Counted from the stretch's first letter, positions 1 through 5,958 are shown. The stretch is DNA of 7,129 bases from NAT127 sp041655035 (GCA_041655035.1 JBAZCN010000163.1:1-7129), one strand, 5' to 3'. Notes: generated by a model not told the origin, from the letters alone. Translations and numbers: made by a program.

Positions 1-594
1 CTGCGCCTCGCCTTGCCCGGTCTCGATCAGGAACGGACGCCCCGCCACATCCCTGGCGGTGGTGGCCAGCACCTCGCCAGTGACCAGGCGCACGCGTCGC
101 TCGGTGGCAGTGAAGCTCACATTGACGGCGCTGGCGGTGTTGAGAACCAGCGTGGTGCCATCGTCCAGTTCGAGGGTATGGCGTTCGCCCGGGCCGGTGC
201 GGTGATCGGCAACCCACTCGCGCCAAGGCGTGCGGTCCCGGACCACCCACGCGGCACTGCCGGCGAACAACAATACCGCCAGCGTGGTGATGGCCTGCCG
301 GCGCGCCGGAGAATGCGGCGGAGTAAGGGTGGCCTGGGCAATGGCGGATTTCACCGGCGGCGTCAACTGGCGCAGTTTGTCGAAGACCTGGCCATTGACC
401 GCCTCGATACGCTGCCAGGCGCGCTGGTGGTCGGGGTGCGCCGCGCGCCAGTGCTGCCATTCGTCCCACAGGGCGGGCGGCACCTGTTCGGCCTGCAACG
501 CCACCAGCCATTCGACGGCGCGCTGCGCGATCGCGGGCGGAATGGGCGGCGCGCCGGAAGTCGCCGCAGGGCTAGTGGCTGGCGAGGAATCCAT
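1..594 (-). CDS. fecR: FecR-family anti-sigma/sigma-regulator protein (partial, C-terminus off the left edge)
   Basis: This is an inner-membrane regulator that relays a signal from a TonB-dependent outer-membrane receptor to its partner ECF sigma factor. The frame is open for 198 codons from the ATG at 594 to the window edge. Residues about 20-75 are the cytoplasmic N-terminal domain (DUF4880-like) with the usual AxxWxxxL pattern (AVEWLVAL), tryptophan-rich stretches and HPDHQRAWQRIE. Residues about 100-118 (AITTLAVLLFAGSAAWVV) form a single membrane segment. Residues from about 130 start the periplasmic FecR domain (GERHTLELDDGT, LNTASAV, RRVRLVTGEV). Family members are usually about 310-330 residues, so roughly the last third is missing. 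The start lies 4 nt after the sigma-factor stop, which implies translational coupling; there is no strong Shine-Dalgarno site. The sigma partner supports the call. Confidence 0.93.
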   Translation of the reverse strand, partial: MDSSPATSPAATSGAPPIPPAIAQRAVEWLVALQAEQVPPALWDEWQHWRAAHPDHQRAWQRIEAVNGQVFDKLRQLTPPVKSAIAQATLTPPHSPARRQAITTLAVLLFAGSAAWVVRDRTPWREWVADHRTGPGERHTLELDDGTTLVLNTASAVNVSFTATERRVRLVTGEVLATTARDVAGRPFLIETGQGEAQ

Positions 595-598
595 CGGC

Positions 599-1108
599 TC
601 AGGCCAACGGGACATCGGCGAAATAGCAGTGCCGGGCCGCCTTGACCAGGTAGCGTTTCACTGTGGTGCTGGACACCCCCATCGCCGCCGCCACCTGGGC
701 GTGGTTGAGGCCGTCGAGTTGGGTCAGCAGAAAGGCGCGCTTGACCGGCACCGGCAGGCCGTCGAGCAGGCGATCGATTTCGTGCAGCGTTTCCAGCAGC
801 AGGGCGCGTTCTTCCTCCGATGGCGCCAGCGCCTCCGGCACAGTGGCGAGCGCTTCGAGATAGGCGCGTTCCAGTTGCTGGCGCCGCCAATGGTTGGCCA
901 GCACTCGCCGGGCCACGGTGGCCAGGAAGGCGCGCGGCTCCTGAATGGCCAGTGCTTCTTCCCGGGCCAGCAGCCGGACGAAGGTGTCGTGGGCCAGGTC
1001 GGCGGCGCTGTGCGCGCAGCCGAGCTTTTTGCGCAGCCAGGCCTGCAGCCAGCCGTGATGGTTGCTGTAGAGAACCCGGATTTCCTGTTGCAGGACTGAC
1101 TCGGCCAT
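599..1108 (-). CDS. fecI: FecI-like ECF RNA polymerase sigma factor
   Basis: This 169-residue extracytoplasmic-function sigma factor probably directs transcription of a neighbouring TonB-dependent (siderophore or metal) receptor. Sigma region 2 covers about residues 10-75 and includes DLAHDTFVRLL and the basic ARRVLANHWRRQQLERAYLE stretch. Sigma region 4 covers about 105-160, with a helix-turn-helix around LNHAQVAAAMGVSSTTVKRY. An ATG at 1150 would add 14 residues. The ATG at 1108 is preferred because an AGGGGAG Shine-Dalgarno sequence sits about 9 nt upstream of it and the FecI-type core begins immediately after. The fecR gene follows after 4 nt. Upstream are a TATAAT/TTGCCG promoter and a Fur-like site, so iron repression is likely (inference). 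The ligand of the system cannot be told because the receptor gene is outside the window. Confidence 0.93.
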   Translation of the reverse strand: MAESVLQQEIRVLYSNHHGWLQAWLRKKLGCAHSAADLAHDTFVRLLAREEALAIQEPRAFLATVARRVLANHWRRQQLERAYLEALATVPEALAPSEEERALLLETLHEIDRLLDGLPVPVKRAFLLTQLDGLNHAQVAAAMGVSSTTVKRYLVKAARHCYFADVPLA

Positions 1109-1157
1109 CGATATGACTCCCCTGTCTGCGAAGCGCTGGACGCTCGCCATTGTTGCA

Positions 1158-1176
1158 AATGCGAATTGTTCAGATT
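1158..1176 (-). promoter_or_regulatory. Candidate Fur box overlapping the fecI promoter
   Basis: The plus-strand sequence AATGCGAATTGTTCAGATT matches 14 of 19 positions of the common Fur-site form AATGAGAATGATTCTCATT. It covers part of the -10 hexamer and the predicted start point, where a repressor would block initiation. FecI-type genes are commonly Fur-repressed, which adds weight. The right half is degenerate, so this is a moderate call. Confidence 0.42.
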
Positions 1177-1203
1177 ATAAACTCCGAATTTGCAGCACGG
1201 CAA
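1174..1203 (-). promoter_or_regulatory. Predicted sigma70-type promoter of fecI
   Basis: On the minus strand a perfect TATAAT -10 hexamer lies at 1179-1174. A TTGCCG -35 (4 of 6 matches to TTGACA) lies at 1203-1198, with an 18-nt spacer. Transcription would start near 1167, about 60 nt before the fecI ATG. It is the only strong promoter-like pair seen ahead of fecI. It was found by eye and is not scored. Confidence 0.5.
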
Positions 1204-1231
1204 TGCCGTTGTTCCGACTGTCGCAAACGTT

Positions 1232-1245
1232 TTGATCGAGATCAG
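1232..1245. promoter_or_regulatory. FNR/Anr-like box upstream of fecI
   Basis: TTGAT-N4-ATCAG matches 9 of the 10 conserved positions of the FNR/Anr consensus TTGAT-N4-ATCAA. Its centre (about 1238.5) is about 71 bp upstream of the predicted fecI transcription start, a distance typical of class I activation by CRP/FNR proteins. The start site is itself only predicted and such a 10-position motif can occur by chance, so confidence is low. Confidence 0.3.
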
Positions 1246-1367
1246 TCTTGCTTTGCATTCCCGCCGTGTGGTTTTTGTCACATGACTTTGGCGAGTAGCC
1301 TGGAGACCGGGTGACGGGTTGCGGCCGTCGACGTTTTGATTCCGGCTGTTGATAACTAACTGTGATT

Positions 1368-1430
1368 CCTGCGGTGCGCTTCGTTCCTCAGCGCACCCTA
1401 TGTCCCTTCATGATTATTCTGAAGCATACT
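1368..1430 (+). repeat. REP-like palindromic repeat, copy A
   Basis: This 63-bp unit contains the imperfect palindrome GGTGCGCT...AGCGCACC (1373-1397) followed by CCTATG and a tail carrying TGATTATTCTGAAGCA. It matches copy B, 140 bp downstream, at 57 of 63 positions. The palindrome would fold into a stem with an 8-bp arm. Such elements are non-coding and dispersed between genes. The apparent open frame across it is a by-product of the repeat. Confidence 0.75.
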
Positions 1431-1444
1431 GCCACAGGCTTTTC

Positions 1445-1473
1445 ATAGGGTGTGCCGACGCAGGAGGCGCACC
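1445..1473 (-). repeat. REP-like palindrome in inverted orientation, copy A'
   Basis: This element reads ATAGGGTGTGCCG... to ...GGCGCACC, the reverse complement of the palindromic part of copy A, with 22 of 28 positions matching. It lies between copies A and B, giving a +/-/+ arrangement that resembles a BIME-type cluster. A and A' could also pair with each other into a longer hairpin. Confidence 0.55.
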
Positions 1474-1507
1474 GGCGATGTTTGCTACGCAGTCGCGCAC
1501 TGTGGGG

Positions 1508-1570
1508 CCTGCGGTGCGCTTCGTTGCTCAGCGCGCCCTATGCCCGTTCGTGATTATTCTGAAGCACACT
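1508..1570 (+). repeat. REP-like palindromic repeat, copy B
   Basis: This is a second direct copy of the 63-bp unit, differing from copy A at 6 positions. The palindrome arm again reads GGTGCGCT, but the right arm has AGCGCGCC, so pairing is slightly weakened. The non-palindromic tail TGATTATTCTGAAGCA is conserved in both copies, so the duplicated unit is larger than the hairpin alone. Positions 1571-1680 that follow hold nothing I can assign. Confidence 0.75.
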
Positions 1571-1680
1571 TCCATATCCATTCTGCGGATCGGGGTGACG
1601 ATGTTCTTCCGCGCCTATGCCGTGATTTGGGCCACTGACCATCGCCGTGCCCGCGGCGAAAAGCGCCACTTTGCCCTGAA

Positions 1681-1746
1681 ACTGAATGCTGCCTGAACCA
1701 CGCCTGAATAGCACCTGAAGTAAAGGCATAAACCCATAAATATAAA
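1681..1746 (+). promoter_or_regulatory. Phased CTGAA direct-repeat array and -10-like element ahead of the Kdo hydroxylase gene
   Basis: Four hexamers, ACTGAA at 1681 and CCTGAA at 1692, 1703 and 1714, are spaced exactly 11 bp apart (6-bp half-sites with 5-bp spacers). A further CCTGAA at 1675 is out of phase. Hexamer-N5-hexamer direct repeats are the usual architecture of OmpR/PhoB-family response-regulator sites such as PmrA and PhoP boxes. A TATAAA hexamer at 1741-1746 lies 21 nt after the last repeat; TATATT at 1759 is an alternative -10. No good -35 is visible, as expected for an activated promoter. The identity of the regulator is not known. Confidence 0.4.
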
Positions 1747-1867
1747 GAAGAAGTTCTCTATATTAGGGCCGCTGGGCACGCCCGCGCCAACCCAATCCGT
1801 TATTCCATCACCGCGAGGCTACACAACGCCGAGAGTCATGCCCTCTGTAAAAGGCACAAGGACAGAT

Positions 1868-2764
1868 ATGGCTACTGGATTTTCTCATGAGGCGCCGATC
1901 GAGGTGCTGGACAAAGACCACTGGTCCGTCACCGATGCCGATCGCCGGGCATTGATCGACGCTTTGGAAGCCGGACATGTACTTCATCTTCCCGCGTTTG
2001 CGTTCGAACTGACCCCTGACGAACAGGATATTCTGGGACCGGACCTGGTCAGCCCCAAGCGCAAAAACATCAGTTTCGACGCCGGTCGCAATCAACTCAA
2101 CGGGGTGGCGGACAATGCCATTGCGGCAACCGTCAAAGCGCTTCTGGCGCGTTATCATCACGCGGTGCTCGAACTGATCGGCGAGTTGTTTCCCCATTAT
2201 TCAGATTATCTGTGCGACCCGGTGAACAGCCTGCGGGTGCACGATGTCTCGGACTGGCAGACCAGAAGCTCGTGGCGCAAGGACGATCGCCGAATGCATG
2301 TCGATGCCTTCCCGTCCCGCCCGGTGCGAGGCAATCGCATCCTGCGTGTCTTCACCAATATCAACCCCGATGGCATGCCGCGCCGATGGCGCGTCGGAGA
2401 GCCGTTTCCCGAGTTGGCCGAGCGGTTCCTGCCGCGGCTCAAACCCTATTCGCCACTTTCCAGTTGGGCGCAGGACAGGCTGAAGATCACCAAGGGCCGG
2501 CGCACCCACTACGATCACCTGATGCTCGCCTTGCATGACTCCATGAAGGCCGACGACACCTATCAGCAGCACGGCCGGCAATGGCATCTGGATTTTCACC
2601 CCGGCAGCACCTGGATCTGTTATTCCGACCAGGTTTCCCACGCAGCGGTGAGCGGCCAGTTCATGCTTGAACAGACCTTTCTGGTGGCTCTGAAAGGCAT
2701 GCGGTATCCCCAGCGCACGCCACTGAAAGTTCTCGAACAGCTGACCGGCCGATCGCTACTGTAA
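1868..2764 (+). CDS. kdoO: Kdo hydroxylase family protein (Fe(II)/2-oxoglutarate-dependent dioxygenase)
   Basis: The protein very probably hydroxylates the 3-deoxy-D-manno-oct-2-ulosonic acid (Kdo) residue of the LPS inner core to Ko, using O2 and 2-oxoglutarate, as characterised for KdoO of Burkholderia and Yersinia. It has 298 residues, a normal family length. The iron facial triad is probably His144-x-Asp146 (MHVDAF) with distal His258 (SHAAVSGQFMLEQTF). Other family-typical stretches are RGNRILRVFTNINPDG (154-169) and RRWRVGEPF (172-180). There is no signal peptide or membrane segment, so it acts at the cytoplasmic face. The start at 1868 has AAGGA 5 nt upstream; an ATG at 1838 would add 10 residues but has a poor ribosome site. 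The gene is monocistronic and converges on the AhpD-like gene. Family recognised from memory of conserved stretches; not searched. Confidence 0.88.
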   Translation: MATGFSHEAPIEVLDKDHWSVTDADRRALIDALEAGHVLHLPAFAFELTPDEQDILGPDLVSPKRKNISFDAGRNQLNGVADNAIAATVKALLARYHHAVLELIGELFPHYSDYLCDPVNSLRVHDVSDWQTRSSWRKDDRRMHVDAFPSRPVRGNRILRVFTNINPDGMPRRWRVGEPFPELAERFLPRLKPYSPLSSWAQDRLKITKGRRTHYDHLMLALHDSMKADDTYQQHGRQWHLDFHPGSTWICYSDQVSHAAVSGQFMLEQTFLVALKGMRYPQRTPLKVLEQLTGRSLL

Positions 2765-2792
2765 TCTCGGTGATCCGGCATCTGCCATGCCG

Positions 2793-2819
2793 TCCGCCGC
2801 TGGGATCGCCAGCGACGGA
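2793..2819. terminator. Hairpin between convergent genes (possible weak bidirectional terminator)
   Basis: The arms TCCG-c-CGCTGG and CCAGCG-a-CGGA pair as 6 bp, one mismatch and 4 bp around a 5-nt loop. The hairpin lies 29 nt past the Kdo hydroxylase stop and 49 nt past the end of the convergent AhpD-like gene. No T-tract follows on either strand, so it does not meet the intrinsic-terminator criterion. A second, weaker hairpin (CCTGAG/CTCAGG, 2854-2872) lies next to it and overlaps the AhpD-like stop codon. Confidence 0.3.
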
Positions 2820-2867
2820 TCATCACCCGCCTGGCGTCGCGAGGCCGGGGCGCCCTGAGAAGAACAC

Positions 2868-3425
2868 TCAGGCAGGATTTCTCAACCGCTCGATCACACT
2901 GCTGTCATGACCCGGCAGTATTTCGCACACGCTGCCGATGCCCATGGCCTTGAGTGTGTGTCCCGCCCCCAGCCAACAACCGTTGAAAAAGCAGATATCG
3001 CCGATTTCGGTCTCGCTGAAATTGGCGTGCAGTTGCTCCCAGAAAGCATCGTCGCCATTGAGGCCGTCGATATGGTTGGCAAAGCGGTCGGCAAACTCGA
3101 TGGCGAGACTCTCCCGCTTGCTGAAACCCTCCCAGCCAAAGCGCTTGTCGAGGGCGTTCTGGTAGAACGGCTCGGGGATTTCCTCGTCGCAAAAACCGGG
3201 GTAATCCCGCCACATGCGCAGGCTGTTGCAGATCGGACAACCCATGATGTCGGTGAGCAGGATGCGCATGCCCTCCCGCTCCCGGGGCGTGAGTGTGGTG
3301 TCGTGGTTGGTGTAGACGGTCTTGAACATCTGCTGGCGCATGGCCAGCAGGGATTCGGTGCCGACACGGTTGAGGATATGGTCGAGTGCTACCTCGCCTT
3401 CGGGGATCGTGACACGGTACGGCAT
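2868..3425 (-). CDS. AhpD-like / carboxymuconolactone decarboxylase (CMD) family protein
   Basis: This 185-residue, mostly helical protein carries a CxxC pair, C63-P-I-C66, preceded by Glu51. The E-x11-C-x2-C spacing is that of the AhpD alkylhydroperoxidase active site. The histidine that AhpD has four residues after the second cysteine is Arg70 here. A second helical half follows from about residue 105 (AIEFADRFANHI to DICFFNGCWLGAGHT). A thiol redox or peroxide-reducing role is possible, but a CMD-type metabolic role is equally open. The ATG at 3425 is chosen because AGGAGG lies exactly 5 nt upstream; a GTG at 3431 overlaps that site and is unlikely. It is the last gene of the probable three-gene operon, 96 nt after the SDR gene. 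Confidence 0.82.
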   Translation of the reverse strand: MPYRVTIPEGEVALDHILNRVGTESLLAMRQQMFKTVYTNHDTTLTPREREGMRILLTDIMGCPICNSLRMWRDYPGFCDEEIPEPFYQNALDKRFGWEGFSKRESLAIEFADRFANHIDGLNGDDAFWEQLHANFSETEIGDICFFNGCWLGAGHTLKAMGIGSVCEILPGHDSSVIERLRNPA

Positions 3426-3479
3426 AAACACCTCCTGACTGGAACGTTGGCTATCTTTTATCGAACCTCTGTCGACACG

Positions 3480-3505
3480 CCATTGGCCACAAGCTGCGCC
3501 AATGG
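3480..3505 (-). other. Intercistronic hairpin between the SDR and AhpD-like genes
   Basis: An 8-bp perfect inverted repeat, CCATTGGC and GCCAATGG, encloses a 10-nt loop in the 96-nt gap. No U-tract follows in the minus-strand transcript, so it is not an intrinsic terminator. It could stabilise or mark processing of the operon mRNA (inference). Confidence 0.35.
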
Positions 3506-3521
3506 TGCTGCCCGGTGGACG

Positions 3522-4292
3522 CTACCACGACACCCGCCCGCCATCGACGACGATATTGTCGCCGGTGATATAGGCGGCATCATCGCTGGCGAGGAACAGT
3601 GCCACACCGGCGATATCCTGGGGCTTGCCGAAGCGCGGAATCAGGTTTTTCGCCAGCAGCGGTTTGGCCTCCTCGGGGTTCTGTTCGGCCCAGGCGACAA
3701 AACCAGGGGTTTCAATCACGCCGGGGCTGATGGATACCACACGGATACCGAAGGGCGCGCCCTCGAACGCCATGTGCCTGGTAAAGCCAAGAACACCGGC
3801 CTTGGCAGCGGCGTGGGCGGCGCCACCGTAACCCGAGCCGGTCATGCCTGCGGTGGATGCCGTGTTGATCACCACACCCCCCTGCTTTTTCAGGAAGGGC
3901 CAGGCCGCCTGTGTAGTGTAGAACACCAGGTTGAGTTCGTTGTTGATGGTGAACTGCCAGCCATCGAGGGGAAAGCTTTCGAAATCGGCAAAATGGGGGC
4001 GCGCCGCATTGTTGTAGAGCACGTCGATGCGACCGTGAATGGCGGCCGCCTCCTCCACCCATTTGCGGGCGGACACCGGATCGGCCAGATCCACAGGCTC
4101 CATGGTGACGAGCGAGCCCCCGGCCGCCTCGACCTGCCTGCGGGTTTCGAGGTTGCCCTCCTCGGATACATCGCAGCCGATGACCCTGGCCCCTACCGCC
4201 GTGAACCGCAGCGCCGCCTCGCGGCCCTGGCCGCTGGCGGTGCCGGTAATCAGCACGACCTTGTCTTGCAGTGAATGGTTGGGTGAATGCAT
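3522..4292 (-). CDS. SDR-family oxidoreductase-like protein with altered catalytic residues
   Basis: This is a Rossmann-fold protein of the classical short-chain dehydrogenase/reductase size (256 residues). The cofactor motif TGTASGQG is at 16-23. Asp41 at the end of beta-2 suggests NAD(H) rather than NADP(H), and Asp68 is at the adenine-binding position. NNAA is at 94-97. Ser146 (NTAST) and Lys164 of the catalytic tetrad are present, but the position of the catalytic Tyr in YxxxK is His160 (HAAAK), and the tetrad Asn position is Glu119 (NELN). The C-terminal part has the usual SPGVIETPG and TGDNIVVDGG. The start ATG at 4292 has AGGT 8 nt upstream. It lies 54 nt after the phosphotransferase gene on the same strand. 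I recall similar HxxxK SDRs in bacterial catabolic clusters, so this may be a subfamily trait and not decay. Substrate unknown. Confidence 0.9.
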   Translation of the reverse strand: MHSPNHSLQDKVVLITGTASGQGREAALRFTAVGARVIGCDVSEEGNLETRRQVEAAGGSLVTMEPVDLADPVSARKWVEEAAAIHGRIDVLYNNAARPHFADFESFPLDGWQFTINNELNLVFYTTQAAWPFLKKQGGVVINTASTAGMTGSGYGGAAHAAAKAGVLGFTRHMAFEGAPFGIRVVSISPGVIETPGFVAWAEQNPEEAKPLLAKNLIPRFGKPQDIAGVALFLASDDAAYITGDNIVVDGGRVSW

Positions 4293-4346
4293 GGTGTTCT
4301 ACCTGCCTTTATTGTGATGTTGGTATATTCCGGTTCGCCGCACAGA

Positions 4347-5768
4347 TCAGGCCCGGTACAGGCTTTTCACCGCTTCGAGCCGGGCAAAGATTATATGATC
4401 CGCCGGCGCCTCGGGGCCCACGCAGATATGGCACTGGCGCAGGGTGCGACGATAGAAAAAGCGCACCAGTTGTTCATCGTGTTCCGGGCCCGCGCTGGCG
4501 ATAAAGTCACACAGGGCCACATCAGCCTCGGCGTTGTTGGCGGGGCGTACCCCGAGGATTTTTTCCAGATCGTTCAGGTCTTCTTCTTCGGCCCAGCGCC
4601 CATAGTGGATCTGGCTGGCCAGCCAGCGGGGGATCTTGTTGATCATTTCGCGCTTCCAGGCGGGGAAAAATTCCGTGGCCGGCAGGTGTTCGATCTCCTC
4701 CACCAGCTTGTTGATGGCCATGTCCTCCAGGGGCGACGCCAGTGGCGCGGGCAGACGGATCTCGTCGTCGAGTGCGACGCCCATCACATCCGCCAGCGCC
4801 TCGGCGCAGCGGCGACCGCAAAAGGCCACCTGCACCTGGCTCTCCACCCAGTCGCCGCCGGGCAGCGTCACCGGCAGGGTAAAGACGGGGAAGACAAAGG
4901 CCACGGTCATGAATACCACCACCTGGTAGGCCAGGGCATCCACGTCGATTTTCTCGCCGAAAGATTGCTCATAGCGTTTGAACAGCGCGCCGATATCCCC
5001 GAGGTTTTCCACCGGATGGCGGCCGACGAAACAGGCCAGATCCGAGAGATGGTCGCCCAGGTAGCCGATCTCCATATCCAGCAAGGTGGTGACGTCCGCG
5101 CTCTCGGAAAGGAACTGGCAGCAATCGCCGGTCACGAACGAAATGCGCTGGCGGTTCTGCGGCACATTGCGGTGCAGCCACACCCGGCAGAACTCCATAA
5201 AGGGATCGACGATGCCGTGGCGCTTGCCCAGGGCGTAAAAACGCTCGAAGCCGTTGAGGGCGAGTTCCCGGGGGCCATCCGGCACAGGCAGCCCGGCGGG
5301 CTGGAACAGCGCCGCATCGAGCTTGTGCATTGCCGCCAGGTGATCCATGTATTCAAGGCTCGCGGCCCAGCGGTCGTCGCTCATGGCGGAGCCGCTCTCC
5401 GCCGCCATCATCACCATGCCCGGGTCGCGGCCGCCGGGCATCCAGTCCATCACCACCGCCGGCGGAAAGGCGCACAGGCCGTGGACCGGGGGCACGGGAA
5501 TGCCATTGGCCCTGAGGATTTGCAGCATGTTCAGTTCGTGCTCGACGGGATAGGGAATCACCTCGCCATCCCGTGGGCCCTTGAAGGCCAGGGAGTTGAT
5601 GACACCATCCACATCGACATCCACCCGCCAGATGGGGCGCCAGCGGCGCACCTGCTCGACACGGATCACCCTGCCGCCGTAGCTGGATTCGGTCCAGCTG
5701 ATAATGCCCTGTTTTATCGCTTCGGGGGCAGGTACCACCGCGGGCGACGCCTTGGATGATTGCTGCAT
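4347..5768 (-). CDS. Phosphotransferase (aminoglycoside phosphotransferase/choline-kinase-like fold)
   Basis: This 473-residue protein has an APH-type kinase fold. Lys63 (AFKGPRD) fits the ATP-contacting lysine strand, VMDWMPGG (106-113) the hinge, TGDCCQFL (213-220) the catalytic loop, and LLDMEIGYLGDHLSDLA (229-245) the metal-binding loop. The Brenner motif HGDxxxxN is changed: His->Thr213 and Asn->Leu220, while Asp215 and Asp231 remain. About 130 residues after 340 form a C-terminal extension that I do not recognise; typical members are nearer 350 residues. The ATG at 5768 is chosen because AGGAGG lies 8 nt upstream; an ATG at 5852 would add 28 poorly supported residues. It is the first gene of the probable operon with the SDR and AhpD-like genes. 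Phosphoacceptor unknown; related proteins occur in degradation clusters, so antibiotic resistance is unlikely. Confidence 0.85.
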   Translation of the reverse strand: MQQSSKASPAVVPAPEAIKQGIISWTESSYGGRVIRVEQVRRWRPIWRVDVDVDGVINSLAFKGPRDGEVIPYPVEHELNMLQILRANGIPVPPVHGLCAFPPAVVMDWMPGGRDPGMVMMAAESGSAMSDDRWAASLEYMDHLAAMHKLDAALFQPAGLPVPDGPRELALNGFERFYALGKRHGIVDPFMEFCRVWLHRNVPQNRQRISFVTGDCCQFLSESADVTTLLDMEIGYLGDHLSDLACFVGRHPVENLGDIGALFKRYEQSFGEKIDVDALAYQVVVFMTVAFVFPVFTLPVTLPGGDWVESQVQVAFCGRRCAEALADVMGVALDDEIRLPAPLASPLEDMAINKLVEEIEHLPATEFFPAWKREMINKIPRWLASQIHYGRWAEEEDLNDLEKILGVRPANNAEADVALCDFIASAGPEHDEQLVRFFYRRTLRQCHICVGPEAPADHIIFARLEAVKSLYRA

Positions 5769-5929
5769 GATGGAAACCTCCTGTTTGTGATTATCGGGTA
5801 CGGCGGCATCGAGTCGAGTTCTCAGGCAATGATCAGTGGCTGGGCAAAACACGGCAGTTGCTTGTTTTTGCCGGGAAGAATGCTTTTTCTCCAGTTTTCG
5901 CAGCGGCTCGCTGAACGGGCGTCATGATC

Positions 5930-5958
5930 ATTATCGAGGCCGATTGTAAAACAGACAA
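5930..5958 (-). promoter_or_regulatory. Predicted promoter of the phosphotransferase-SDR-AhpD-like operon
   Basis: On the minus strand, TTGTCT (5958-5953; 4 of 6) and GATAAT (5935-5930; 5 of 6) are separated by the ideal 17 nt. Transcription would begin near 5923, leaving a leader of about 155 nt before the ATG at 5768. The -10 region runs on as GATAATGATCAT, which coincides with the left half of a Fur box (the first nine bases are identical) and contains the palindrome ATGATCAT. Found by eye and unscored. Confidence 0.45.

Noticed and set aside
230..1099. 289-codon plus-strand open frame over fecI/fecR
   Set aside because: It is antisense to two well-recognised genes and its translation has no domain-like composition.
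1349..1696. 115-codon open frame in the fecI-kdoO gap
   Set aside because: It runs through REP-like copies A, A' and B, and its repeated CGALRSSAHPM/AVRFVAQRALCP segments are translations of the palindrome. No Shine-Dalgarno site.
2854..2872. CCTGAG/CTCAGG hairpin as a terminator of the Kdo hydroxylase gene
   Set aside because: It has a 6-bp stem with a 7-nt loop and only three T residues downstream, and it overlaps the stop codon of the convergent gene; too weak to call separately.
2907..4274. Long 455-codon open frame on the plus strand
   Set aside because: It lies antisense to the SDR and AhpD-like genes, has no family resemblance or ribosome site, and is explained by GC-rich codon bias of the true minus-strand genes.
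4287..5759. 490-codon open frame on the plus strand
   Set aside because: It is the mirror of the phosphotransferase gene, rich in His, Gly and Arg with no recognisable domain. The minus-strand frame has AGGAGG and kinase motifs.
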